64,000 nt of DNA, taken from contig JAXBDG010000004.1 of assembly GCA_036320915.1 (NCBI GenBank), forward strand, positions 744,001 to 808,000. Direction: 5' to 3'. A program made the translations under genes and the position numbers. Within the stretch, counting starts at the first letter, position 1. Each line of letters opens with the position of its first letter. Source of the stretch: Linnemannia elongata (Eukaryota > Mortierellomycota > Mortierellomycetes > Mortierellales > Mortierellaceae). This document shows positions 1 to 11,280 of the stretch, in pieces. The notes beneath the pieces are model-generated. The model saw nothing but the letters and a program-made list of their open reading frames with translations, had not been told where the DNA came from and did no database searches.

Positions 1-722
1 ACCAATCGCCCTTTTGGTCCCTTTGGAGTGAGAAAAACAAAAGAAAGCGCGCGCCTCCCTCTTTCGCCTCTTTGTTGAAAAAAAAATGAATTGTTAGCTA
101 ACTGTCCAGGACCAATTGAAGACGACAAAGACGAAGACGAGAGAAACTAAACGAGAGTGAGAGATGGAGAGAGAAAACACTCGAGCGCTTCATTCTGTCC
201 CGCCTATTCCGTGATAATCGCCCTACTGCCCAAACCAAAACACAAAGACACAAGAAACACAAAAGCGACATAGGAGGAAGAGGCGCTGTTCACAAGGTTA
301 AAAGTCCTCTTTTTCTGTCCCCTTTTTGCTTTCTAGTCCGTTTGGTACGGACTGAACAAGCAACAATCCTTCCTTCCCAGCAAATCATGGGTTTCACCAG
401 GAGTGAGAGCTATCCCTGCTTTGTAGAAAGAGAGTTGCGCGGGAAGGAGGGAATTCTCTTTTGTCTTTTTGGGTCTCGCTGCTTTATTTCTGTTACGCTT
501 TTTGTTCTCCCCCCTCAGTTGGTCACCAGATGATCTCGCGCAAGAAAGTATCCGAGGGAGGCAGTAGAAGTTACACAGAGTACACATCCCATCCACGTTC
601 ATTCCTTCTTCATCCCCACCACTGCTCTCTTATTATTTTTCCCTCTCCCTTGGACTCTCTTCTTCTCCCCTACCTTAGACTGCCTCGCTGTCTTTCTCAA
701 TTTTTTTTGTCTGGTCCTTATC

Positions 723-790
723 GTACTCGTTCGCATGGTACTCGTTCGCATGGTACTCGATAGCATGGTACTCGATAGCATGGTACTCTT
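723..790. repeat. 15-bp minisatellite, about 4.5 copies in two variants
   Basis: Units of 15 bp follow each other without gaps: GTACTCGTTCGCATG twice (723-737, 738-752), then GTACTCGATAGCATG twice (753-767, 768-782), then a partial unit. The variants differ at two positions and occur as AA-BB, which points to stepwise duplication of neighbouring units. Confidence 0.85.
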
Positions 791-3328
791 TAGTTTCTCT
801 TTCTTCTTTTCTTTCTTTCTCTCACCCCTTCTTCCCGTCGTGTCATTCGCTACTTTGTCTTTTGATATTCCTTTTGGATAACCGAAACTAGACCAGCCCA
901 TCCCTTTCCCATCCTTCTATCCATCCCTGTGCAGCCCCCCCTTTGTACCTTCTGTCGTACAAAAAAGAAAAATATGCCGAAAACCCCGGATGGACCTAAC
1001 AAAAGAAGGGGCAGGGAAACATTCATGGCCTAAGGAAAAAAAAAAAAAAGAAATGTAATTTGCTCAGTACATGCAAGCAGCCCTGCGAGGACAGAGGAAA
1101 GAGGGACAAGGAAGAGGACTTGTGATACCGAAGCCCTCGTCATGGATGTAGGGGGATAGCAAGTAGGTGCATGTATCAGACATAAGTTCACACAAGATGG
1201 AAAGAAAGAGTCTGGGTTGAAATATTATTAGGGGTGAGGTGCAGCAGCAGCGGAGGAGGAGAGGAGCATCAGGAGTATCCAAATGAGCTAGCCGTAGGAT
1301 TCATGCCTTCTCTTTCTGCCTTTGCCATGCTCTCGACTCGTCCATGTCCAATGCCTTGTTGCTGTTCAATATAACTGCTTTGCTCCTTCCATATGTAATA
1401 GGATGACTAAAGACTATTCCCGACCAGAGCCAGGGGTTGAAGAAGAATCCGATCGCAGTACGAGCCAACTAAGCGATCATTTTGGTAACATGAACGCAGT
1501 GAACCAGCAGCTCGTTTTCTCTATCCCGTTCGTTTTCTTTTCTTGCATGCTCGCGTTGCTATTCAGGAGGGGATCACGTAGGTAGAGCGAGGGGGAGAGA
1601 GAGGAAGAGAGGAAGAGAAAAAGTCCTAGAAGTGCGCCACGAGGAATCTGCAAAAACGTGCGCTCTAGGACGATAAGCGCGTTGAATAGGTGGGTGTATA
1701 ACGACCTGGTGTTGGACGTGTTGAACGAATGAAGTGCCTTACTCTTCGAAACCAATCATCAATCCGAACGACAACACACAAACCAACCCAAAAGACCATC
1801 GAGAATGCTAAAAAAAGACCACGCTAGCGTATCAGCCACTCCGTGGCCGTGTCTGTGCGCCTTGTCCCGTCCGCGCCCTTTGTCGTATTTTTTCTTCTTC
1901 GATAGCCCTCCTCGATGTCTCTATCGCTACGTATCGCAAATCCACATATCCTTTTTTTTTCTCCGCCCCTCACTAGTCCCTGGCCCATCCTCTCCTCTAG
2001 CCGTGAAATGGAGTATTTGCTGAACCAATGGTCACTCATCCGACACATCCTTAGCATTTCTAGCCTAATGGAGACGACCCGCTTTTTGTTTATTTTTGCA
2101 TGGTCAGTGGATGCTATGCAAGTCTGGATACATACCGGCACACTCACCCTTTTTCAGACCTCAGGGAGTCTTTTCCCATTCCATTCTGCCTAACCACTGC
2201 CTCCCCTTTCTCCTCCTGACCCCTTCCATTTCTATGTCATAAGTGAACTATATGAAGAAGTTTGTACCTCCCTCGGTGACCTTCGTCTCTCTATGTGTCT
2301 TCCCCCTCAATCTGCCCTTTCGTCTTTCTCTTTTTGCCCTGCTTCTACTTCTGGTCTCGCTTGCGTGCCTTCTCGTCCACCTAAGCAATTCTCGCAACCC
2401 TTTTCTCGAGCCCTTATATCTTATCACCCTTCATGTGCGCTAACGCGACTGCTTCTCGGCAAGCACAGTTTGATTGAACCACTCAGAGCCATCACCACAA
2501 CCCGCACCATCGTCAGCATCATAGATCATATGGGCGACCTGGGTAACGTACCTTGTTTGCTTGTTTGTTTGATTTCGATCCAAACGTATTTGCTCACATG
2601 AACGTACCCACTGCATGGAGACATCCTAATCGCAGCATTTACATGAGCTGGGTCTTCCTGTGACCTTCTTTTTCTTCTCGGAAAAGTCGACAACATCGAA
2701 AGAAGGTTTGTGCAGCCCTAAATTTGTGTCCTCTCTTTTCCTTTATCACGTTCATAATTGATATGCTGCTTTATGCTTGTTCATGCCTGCTGCGATTGGG
2801 ACCCTCTCCTCTGACAGTTACGAGCACATAGTCTGTCGACCATGTTGGTATTGTTGTTGTGTGTGTGTAGTTTTGGGTTATCTGGAGTGCGACGGAGTGT
2901 GGGCAAGGTATTGAGGTGATTCGCCACCCCTCTTTCAAAAAAAAGTGTTACTGCAGTCGTTGAGAGCGTTCTTTGATCAACTCGATGTCATGAAGTGAAA
3001 TCAGCAACGAATAAGGTGCCGGCATGCATGATAAATTACTTCCATTGGTTCGCATGATCAAGTGTGGCGGTGCACTATTCTTTCACTTTGACCAGCCACA
3101 CCTCAGGACCGCCTCAACATACCTCTCGCAAGTGCCTCTTTTTACCTTTCCCAATAGAAAACGTCGCTCGCTGTCTTTCCTCACACTTTCTTCCTTCAGA
3201 AAGCTATGCCCCTGCAAAAGACCCACTATCACTTTGCTAAGACTAAGAAAGGAGCGACAACAACACGAAGACATAGACTCAGATGCTACCATAGACACAA
3301 AATGTCTCACTCTTAACTCTCTTCTCGT

Positions 3329-3342
3329 CCCCCCCCCCCCCC
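3329..3342. repeat. C14 homopolymer
   Basis: A run of 14 cytosines followed by six adenines, in non-coding DNA. It is likely to vary in length between isolates and is prone to sequencing error. Confidence 0.9.
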
Positions 3343-3978
3343 AAAAAATTCTCTGTTCATCACACAACACACATATTAAACAACAATCTCATGAGACCCG
3401 CATTGCTTATCCTTTCTTTGTTTGTTATTTATTGTGCACCCCTCTGTTGATGGCATATTTCTTGTCGGCATCCTCTGAACATTCGTATTCTCTTGTCATC
3501 GGAAGCGCTGCTCGACACACCCTCTTACATCCTCCTTGGGGTTTCGCCCTTTTGTCCTTTGCGGAACTTCTAAACAGAAGAACGCCATGGCTGAGCCCTT
3601 GTCCTCTCATGTTTTCAAGTTTATCTTGGTGCCCTTTTGTTGTTTGTGCTCTCAATAACAAGAGCACCTACCTACCTCCATGATCATGAGAAGAATGAGG
3701 GAAATAAGAAAGGTGAAGGTTAGGAAGGAAAATTCAATTCGGTCGACTTTCATGCCCCGGAAGTAGTGACCGTGTGCAAGAACGAAAGGACTACTTAAGA
3801 AAACGCCTGCTTCCTCGATACTCTGCCCTAACAACACCACCACAAACAACAACAACCCACACAACCACATCTCTCACGCTCACACTCACACTCATACATA
3901 CCATATACCCTCACTCACTCACCTGTACAACACCCTACCACCACTACCTCCTCTACTGCTACCTACACCTAATACACG

Positions 3979-4281
3979 ATGCCAATGCCAAAGTCATTAA
4001 AGAGATTCTTTGCTGTCCTGGAGCCTGGCTCCAACGCCTCCAAGTACCAATCGGAATCCTCCTCCTCCCAACAACAACAACAACATCAACAGCAACAGAA
4101 CGTCTTCCCACAGGACAAGAAATCCCCCACGGGTAAAATCATCCCTCCATCGACGTCAACAACAGCAACAAACCAACCTGCTAAAAAGCAACCAGACGCC
4201 TCATACCTCTTACCACCGGCCAAGCTGTCGACCACCCAGGCCTTTTACCAGAGTCAGGGTCTCTTTAGTGACGTCTCGTAA
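3979..4281 (+). CDS. Hypothetical 100-aa Ser/Gln-rich protein
   Basis: This is an intronless frame of 100 codons from ATG at 3979 to TAA at 4279-4281. The N-terminus (MPMPKSLKRFFAVLEPGSNA) could form a short amphipathic helix. A Ser/Gln-rich segment (about residues 25-40, with interrupted polyQ) and a Ser/Thr/Pro linker follow. The last 25 residues are more ordered in composition, with YLLPPAKL and then a Tyr/Phe-containing tail. There is no signal peptide or membrane segment. The leader is CA/CT-rich, as in other genes of this window, and an AATAAA lies downstream at 4657-4662. I recognise no family. The sequence supports a small, largely disordered protein, but its short length leaves doubt that it is a real gene. 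Confidence 0.55.
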   Translation: MPMPKSLKRFFAVLEPGSNASKYQSESSSSQQQQQHQQQQNVFPQDKKSPTGKIIPPSTSTTATNQPAKKQPDASYLLPPAKLSTTQAFYQSQGLFSDVS

Positions 4282-4656
4282 AACAGCGATGTCTTGTATA
4301 TATGTGTGTGTAAGAAAGAGAGAGAGGAGAGAGAGAGGGAGAGAGAAAGGGAGATGGGAGGAAGGTTTGGAAGGAGTATAGGCTTGGCGTTGTTGTGGCG
4401 TGGTGGACATCTTCTTGTCTACGAAAGCATGCTAGGCAGGCCTAGAGAAGCACAGGACCTCAGTTAGAACACGCTATTTAGACTTTGATACCATTCACGC
4501 CTCCCCCTCCCTCCTTTTCCCTTTATCCTTTATCCTTTAACATATGTTTTCTATATCGCCATCCCATTTTCCCTTCGTTAGCTCATTTATTAAAGTCCAC
4601 CGTAGCGATTCGAAAGCTCATGTGACGAAAGAGAAGGAGGGGTGACCCAGGACTCT

Positions 4657-4662
4657 AATAAA
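4657..4662 (+). terminator. Possible poly(A) signal of the 100-aa gene
   Basis: A canonical AATAAA lies 376 nt downstream of the stop at 4281. It is followed by T- and G-rich DNA, as expected around a cleavage site. This is a position-based guess. Confidence 0.3.
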
Positions 4663-7600
4663 ACTCTAATTGCAATTTGTATTGGCATTTGGGGTCTCAT
4701 TTCCCTGGGTTGTGTCAAACTAATACATAAGAAAAATGCCTTTTTGACTCACCCCAGGCATTTAGTTTACAGGGATGAATGTGCTGGTCCAGGACAGTCA
4801 GGCAAATACCTTTGTGTCTGAGTAAGTGTGCGATCCTCAGGTGTTGAACACACTTCCCAGGATGCGTATCCTTTACCGGGAATGCAATAGAAAAAAAAAG
4901 ATGGGTGAGATTGGGGGGTGATGGTAACTGGTATTTTTCGAGATAGCCCTTTTCATTGTTAATTTTTTTGGTCCCTGACACTGTTGATCACCCCTGTCAA
5001 ATAGGGGCGAGTAAGAGATGAACATGCCGGGAACAGACCAATTGGTAGGGAGAGAGGGAGAGAGGGAGAGGGTGGTAGGGTATGAAACAACTGCAGGTGC
5101 TTGGCCGGGTAAAAAGGGTGCAGTATGACTATGACGGTAGCGTTGGTGGAAATATCTCGCGCACATCATTGTCGGGAAGGAGAAAAGAGAATGCAGCAAA
5201 ACAACAAAACCTCTGTCATTATCCATCATCCTCTTTAGGCATGCTCATTGTTAAGAACAACATACCTCGGGAAGAAACAAAAAAGTCCTTCAGATTCAGG
5301 AACAGGGCATACAGCAATTGACATATTTTTCCTCTCCCCCACCCCTATCTCTATTTCTCTTAACCCGTCTTTGAGCCTGTTAAAAGACAGGATGGGAGAA
5401 AGGGAGGAGACAACTGCAATGAAGCAAGGAAAATTTACCACAATTTTAAACATGCAGGCTTGTCCGCCCCCATTGTCCATACCTGCACCATGTCGTCGGT
5501 AAACAACAACGGGAAAAAAGGTGAAAGAAACAAACAAACAAGCATCATCATATACAGGTAGGGCATTAAGACCATGTTGTTTGAAGCAACCACTCAGATC
5601 AACAGAATAAAGAGTGTGTTATAGTAAGAAGAGACGAGCCGCTCTTTCACATTCTCTTTGTTCTGGACAGCAACAGCATCCTGACAAACATTTACATACC
5701 CGGACATTTTGTCTCTCACCCACTCACTTCTGTCATGCACTGCACCCTCTTACTAGTTTGACTTTCAAGTGCTCTCGAACTTGCCCTTGCTAGATCGGAT
5801 CGGTGGTGGCGCGAGTGGAGAGGTGGTCGGTGTGGTTGCTATAACACCGTCCATCGGGAGTTCAAGCGAGATTACCACTCTTCATTATTTGTAAGGTTGA
5901 TGTAAACCAGATTGCTCTCAAGACGGTGCGTCTGTGTCTATGTGTAAATGCGTTATGCCTTTTGCTTTGTTTTTTCCTGAGTAACCCTGGAACCTGCTCA
6001 GAAGAGCAGCCAAAGTGGCCAACGCACCACCAGAGCCCGACTCGTTTTTGCTACCTCTCGCTGTGTGCGTATATGTGGGTTCAGATAAGTGCTGTGTCCA
6101 AGGGGTGAAGTGGGTGTGTGTGATGTGTAACAGAACACTTAATCACCCGTCACCCCTTTTTTCTTCAGCCTTCGTCCCTATCATCCTTTCCTTGTCCCTC
6201 CTGCTCTCCATCTCTCCATGCGTTTCCCGCATGTTCCTTTTTCTATCCCTTCGGCAGAAACAATCTACTTTTCTGTTCCACTTTAATTAAACACACCACA
6301 ATCGCCTGTGCCTGAATTTTATTTTCTATTGCGTGGTCAGCAGGAAAACCTAAGGGAAGGAACCAAAGGCAGAAGTAATAACGAGGGTTCGTTAGGACGG
6401 GTCATCTTGACAAATGGTAAATAGCGAACCAAATTACACCTCGGGATCCAATCTCGCTCCTTTCGTAGTCCTCGTCGTCGTCGTCGTTGTTGTTGTTGTT
6501 GGTCTCTCTGACGAAATGGCTGGGTCTCAATTAACATAGTAGTGGGAGATCTGTTCGGAGAAAACAAGAAGACGAGATCAAACAAAACACGGGAGGAGAG
6601 GGAAATATCGAGATCCGAATTTTTTTTTGTTGTTGATATTGTTATTGTTCACCCTTCATTTCCTCCTTCGCCCTTTTTTTTTGTTCCTTGCATCCCGGGT
6701 AATTTCAATTAAATTACAAAGAAAGAAGGACAGGACATTCCATTGCTTTACCTGATCCTCCTTTATTGTTTCGTTTTTTTTCCTCGCGTGAGTGTCGCGC
6801 TGCCTAGGGTCATGGAAAGCTCTCAAGGAGGGTGTTCTGAGGGACCCCTTTCATTTCTATGTCAATTGTAATCGGTTGTGGCGTGGGGGCATGCGTAGAC
6901 TAGATGGAGTCTGCTTGCTCAATTGGCTTGGTTAGGAGACGTTTGGTGTTGCAGCATGTTCGATCGTGTTGTTTTTTTTTTCCCTATTTTCCTATTTTCC
7001 TATTTCTTTTCCTTGAGAGCAAAAGGCGCTTGTTTTGAGCCATATGTTCCATATAGATCCACCACTGCGAGAAAGTGAGAGAGTATGTGTGTTTTTTCTT
7101 TCCTCTTGGCTGTCGCAGACGCCGCAGGACCTACAACCCCACGACTCTCTCCACAGGTAATGTAGTACGGGATAGAAGCGCAAAGCGCGAAGGAAAAGAT
7201 GCATGAAGCAAAGAAAGAAGTGAGAGTATGAGATCGAGTGTTGCACAAAACTTGATAATGTGTAAATTAGAAGTGATCGGGGCATGCTCTTCCTCTCTTC
7301 CCTCGTTTTTTTTCCTTCACTTGCACTCGCACTTTGTGCATCCTCATTCCCACTTGCAACTGTTCTCCTCCTCTACAACAAACATCACGTGTTGATACAT
7401 TGATAGAGAGTTGGCGGTGGGCGCACACCCCGTCCTAGATGGACATGGAACATTCGTACGATGTGTGAGCAGGCGCAGGATGAAAATAAAAGTGGGTGCG
7501 AACTGATTTCTTCTTAAAATGTTATATTGCATAGTTTCAGACAAAAACGATCACCGACTCTTATAATTGAGGATGCAAGTGCGAACGCCTTTTTTTTTGG

Positions 7601-8954
7601 TGCGCAGGCTAAGGAATGGGCGGTGGAAGGGAATAGGTAGGTACATGCACAAAAGGTACTGTACTACATACTCTTATTGGTATTATTTTTCCTCACCGGT
7701 TAATTGTAGAGTGCTGTACCTTTAATCCCTCAGTGTCCTCCTCCACGCCCAACTTCACAGCCTTCAATGTTTGTGGCAAAAGAGAGAACTAAAAAAAAAA
7801 AAGGCAAAAAAAAAACAAGATAACGGTACAGCTGTGAGATCGTAAAATGATCGAGTGCAATAATTGGGCCTTGCGCTGACCTTAGAAATTAATAATATCT
7901 GTGTGCTTTTCGTGCCAATTGTCGTTAGTGTCCTTTTGGTTTATTGTGTGAATATCTGTCTGTCTGTCTTTCTGTCTGTGTGCTCTTGGATCTCAGCCTT
8001 CTTCTTTGTTCGTTAGTTCTTTATCCTTCCGTGCTTTTTGCCGTTTAATTAACCATCTCTTGGACCGGTGCGTTCGTGCGGGAAAGAAAAAAAAAGGCAA
8101 ACACAGTGTGTTTGTCTCACGCATTCTCAAAATATTAGCGAGTGGAGAGGGAAAGGTTGTACTGGTGCAAGGTGCCTCTTCACTTCCCATTCACCTTCAG
8201 TTTATCTTTTTAACTGACGACTGGCTCAATGTTTTCCAGCTCCTTGCCACACTAGCTTGTTTCGTGTTGACCTCGCTCCTTTGGGATAGGAGTGGTTGTC
8301 TGTCTGCTTGCAAGCCGTTTTGTTTGTGTGCTCTCGATGAATTTTTCTCCTGCCTTGCCCAGGCAGGCATGTAAGCAGGGCTGGTGACCTCAATTCCTCC
8401 TTTTCCCCCTGGCTTTGTTTATCCTCGATATGTGTTCTTTGTTGTTCTCAGTCAGACAGCCCTAAGAGTGTCGTTCGTACTGTTTGAATGGAGGACAGTC
8501 GACGGACAAATTGAGGTCAAAGTTTAAATGAGAACTGATGGTCACGAATGGAAAGAGAGTGAGAAGGCGCGCGCCCATTCTGAGGGGAGAAGTGCCAGTG
8601 GTCCAACTGCTTTCTCCCGTTGAGCTGTTTTGCTGTTGTTGCTGACAGACAACAACCACAGTGTTCAAGACAAGTTACAATACATATCTGCGATTCAATT
8701 ATACTTTCTCAGAACAGAGTGCAATCAGAGCAAAAATAGGGTCTGGGCACCCCTCTCTTATCCTCTTGATTCGTCCGAGAGTGGGTTGCGTTGCCTCTTT
8801 CACTAATTCATACTCCCTCTACTTCTTTGAATGCTTCACTCGCCAGGGCTGCAGTACCGTAATTTCCGGGTCCCTTCCTCTCTTTCAACTGCCCCTTTGT
8901 TTTAAGTAATTCATTCAATAGATTACTCCTCGGACTTTCTACATCCTCCTTTTT

Positions 8955-8964
8955 ACTATAAATG
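8955..8964 (+). promoter_or_regulatory. TATA-like element of the LPMO-like gene
   Basis: ACTATAAATG sits about 230 nt before the ATG at 9190. It is followed by a strongly C-rich stretch with almost no G, typical of leaders of highly expressed fungal genes. A start site around 8985-8995 would give a leader of about 200 nt. The element is seen; its use is inferred. Confidence 0.4.
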
Positions 8965-9189
8965 CTCCAACCATTCCCACCAATTCTCATTTTTTTTTTC
9001 CTCATCGAACTCTCCCTCCTAGCTATTGCCATAGCAAGCAAACAACAACTCCCCTCACCCCCCACAACCCCTACACTACACCACCACCCACCTTCATCTT
9101 CTCTCTCGCCTTATCACCGAGTTAAACCCCCAACTCTTCTACAAACAACTCCATCCTCTACACTCAACCCTACCCACACATTAACCAAC

Positions 9190-9888
9190 ATGGTTTTCAA
9201 GTCCACCTTCTCCCTCGTTCTCGTCGCCACCTTGGCCGTCCTCTCCAACCTCGCCCCCCAGGCCGAGGCTCACTCTTGGGCCGACTGCATTGACTGGAAG
9301 CCCGCCAGCAACACTAACAAGTGGACCAACGGCAAGTGCTTGGGATATGCCCGCCGCTACCCCGTCAAGCCCAAGTTCGCCTCTCTCGATGATGCCGATC
9401 CCAACCGCCACTACCAGCAGGCCCACAAGAACATCAACGGCCAGCCCGCCTGCTCCGACGGCAGAGTCGGTGAGGAGCCCGGTGCTGACGAGACCCGCCC
9501 TGCCAAGATCCCCGATGCCTACTATAAGACCTCTGGCAAGAACTCTGCCTGGGGCAAGATGACCGTCACCACCGCCGGTGATACCCTTTGCGTCCGCTGG
9601 CCCGCCAAGAACCATGCTGGTGATCGCGATGGCGGTCGTGTTCTCATCAACTGGATGAAGGATGACATGAAGAAGAACCACCCCCAGTCCGAGTTGAACA
9701 AGCACCAGTTGACCACCCTTGATTACTCTGCTTGTGACAAGGCCCGCAACTCTGATGTTCGTCCCTGCGGTGGATGCTTCAAGGTCCCTGCTAACGCCAC
9801 CCCCGGCATGTACCTCCTCCAGTGGCGCTGGCGCCTCAACTCCAACGAGTGGTACACCTCGTGCGCTGACGTCCAGGTCAGCAAGTAA
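9190..9888 (+). CDS. Secreted LPMO-like (histidine-brace) copper protein
   Basis: Intronless, 232 aa. The ATG at 9190 was chosen over an in-frame ATG at 8962 because a clean signal peptide starts there: basic Lys4, a hydrophobic core, then AEA before His28. Cleavage after Ala27 leaves histidine as the first mature residue, the hallmark of lytic polysaccharide monooxygenases, where His1 helps bind copper. The second brace histidine is probably His142 (RWPAKNHAG). Tyr222 in EWYTSCADV near the C-terminus is the likely axial aromatic; WYxSCADV-type endings occur in several LPMO families. Eight mature cysteines could make four disulfides, and NAT at 201-203 is an N-glycosylation site. Codons are heavily biased to C-ending forms, suggesting high expression. 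The likely role is oxidative attack on chitin or another wall polysaccharide, outside the cell. Its start, His-Ser-Trp, is unlike the His-Gly of most fungal families, so substrate and family are open. It could instead be a non-catalytic copper-binding relative. Confidence 0.75.
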   Translation: MVFKSTFSLVLVATLAVLSNLAPQAEAHSWADCIDWKPASNTNKWTNGKCLGYARRYPVKPKFASLDDADPNRHYQQAHKNINGQPACSDGRVGEEPGADETRPAKIPDAYYKTSGKNSAWGKMTVTTAGDTLCVRWPAKNHAGDRDGGRVLINWMKDDMKKNHPQSELNKHQLTTLDYSACDKARNSDVRPCGGCFKVPANATPGMYLLQWRWRLNSNEWYTSCADVQVSK

Positions 9889-10104
9889 ATCCTCCCATTT
9901 CCTTCATCATACCCTCCTCCCTTCTCCCTTCCTTTTGCTCATTCTCTTCTATTCGCTTTTGTCAACAAAATCTCCTCCTCTCCGCCCCGTAGTGTACACC
10001 AGCTCAGAATGTAGTTCGTTTTCGAAAACAAAAAAAAGTAATGAGCAAAGCTTTCGGAAATTGTACAAGTTCTTCACCCCCACCCTTTTCAGTTTTTACT
10101 CAAA

Positions 10105-10110
10105 AATAAA
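10105..10110 (+). terminator. Possible poly(A) signal of the LPMO-like gene
   Basis: AATAAA lies 217 nt after the stop codon at 9888, in an A- and T-rich context. It is the nearest canonical hexamer on this strand. Confidence 0.4.
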
Positions 10111-11089
10111 AAGTATACCTTCATTCTCATTTGCAATACATACATCTCTCCTTCTCCTGCACTGGTACTTGCGAGGCAATAGCTCCAGTGTGTGTATGTC
10201 TCCACTTGAAAAAGCAGGTGCAATTGTGTCTCGGCTTGTCTACAATGCAAGCTAAAAAGGCGGTTTCATTTTGTACCTCCTACTCGCTTCAAGTACATAC
10301 ATACATTTTGATTACGATTTGTGTTTGTACTTTGCGCCCTTGTTTTAAATTATCTATTTTGCCTTTGCATTCGAACGACTGTTGCTGCTGCTTACTCTAC
10401 TTTTCTACTTTCATATCTCCACTCCGCTGGCTGGCAGTGGAATTGTTTGTCTGAACGGCCTGTCGCCTGTGTCAGAGTAATTTCCTGTTCCCCTGCGCAC
10501 TTTTTTTTTTTTTTTTTTATCTTTCTCTTACGCCCCCTCTCACACTTTCTCTCAATGTCCGACATCAAATGACGCGAAAACAAAAAAAGGAAAAGAGAGT
10601 GTCCACACTACACACACATCCTCCCCTCAGCCATGCAATTCATTTTGTCCTGATAGGTGCCGTGTCATAAATTAATCGATGAAACAGGGGGGAGGACAGG
10701 GCAGTGATGGGAGTGATGAGATGGACAGAGGTGTCAATTTCAAGGAATGCGTGGTCCTTGTTCCTTGTTCCTTGTTCCAGGGGTTCAATTCAAGACTTTC
10801 TTTTCCCCGGGAGTTAGCTTGCTACTGCACGACTGACTTACCTGGGTAAGGATAGAGAAAAAAGGCACAAAGGCAGGATAGGGGTAAGGGTTGAAGCGAG
10901 ATCTCTGTTGGTGTCAGCAATAAACCACCTCTCCTTTTTGCTTTCCTTTTGGTCTCTCTATTTCTCTGGTCACTGGCTGCCCCTGCTTTCAATTTACTCT
11001 ACAACTGTTGTCTGTGCCACTATTACTGACGCCGAACCTCCTTGCAGTCTAGGTGTCGTGTGGTGATCAGATGAGATATTGTGTAGGTG

Positions 11090-11280
11090 GTCTTGACGGG
11101 ATGAGTGTTGAGTGGTGACGGGGGAGAGATGAGTAAGAGTAGTAAGCCTTGTAAGTATAGCAGGCTTAGTCAGTGGTTCGTTGTTGTGAGTGGCCTTGTA
11201 GTGTTGAGTTGCGGTGGGTCTAGTAAGTGGTACATTGTGGTGGGTGTTGTAAGTGGTGCGTTGTGGTAGGTGTTAGGTAT
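11090..11280. repeat. GT-rich imperfect repeats
   Basis: Degenerate copies of a unit like GTAAGTGGTNCNTTGTGGT recur, clearest at about 11220-11275 as two neighbouring copies of about 29 bp. The + strand is strongly enriched in G and T. No coding frame is associated. Confidence 0.55.

Larger units (their letters stand above)
1..3978. other. Gene-poor region upstream of the 100-aa orphan gene
   Basis: I find no convincing gene here. Open frames on both strands are short, rich in Ser/Leu/Phe from pyrimidine runs, and resemble no family I know. The region holds a 15-bp minisatellite (723-790), a C14 run (3329-3342), several short A and T runs, and a CA/CT-rich stretch at about 3830-3960 that probably belongs to the leader of the gene starting at 3979. 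The longest open frame (3024-3683, +) crosses the C14 run and lacks domain-like composition. Confidence 0.6.
4282..9189. other. Long intergenic region
   Basis: About 4.9 kb without a supportable gene. Frames are short on both strands and none shows a recognisable domain. I note a purine-rich (GA) stretch at about 4310-4370, a TCTG-rich stretch at about 7955-7980, and several runs of 8-11 A or T. The last 230 bases (about 8955-9189) are C-rich and probably the promoter and leader of the secreted protein gene at 9190. Confidence 0.55.

Noticed and set aside
3024..3683. 219-codon open frame on the + strand
   Set aside because: It crosses a C14 run, has a composition set by pyrimidine-rich DNA, no domain, and no support from codon bias like that of the real genes.
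8962..9189. N-terminal extension of the LPMO-like protein to an upstream ATG at 8962
   Set aside because: The extension is Pro/Ser/Thr-rich leader sequence starting right at the TATA-like element. A clean signal peptide with cleavage before His begins at 9190.
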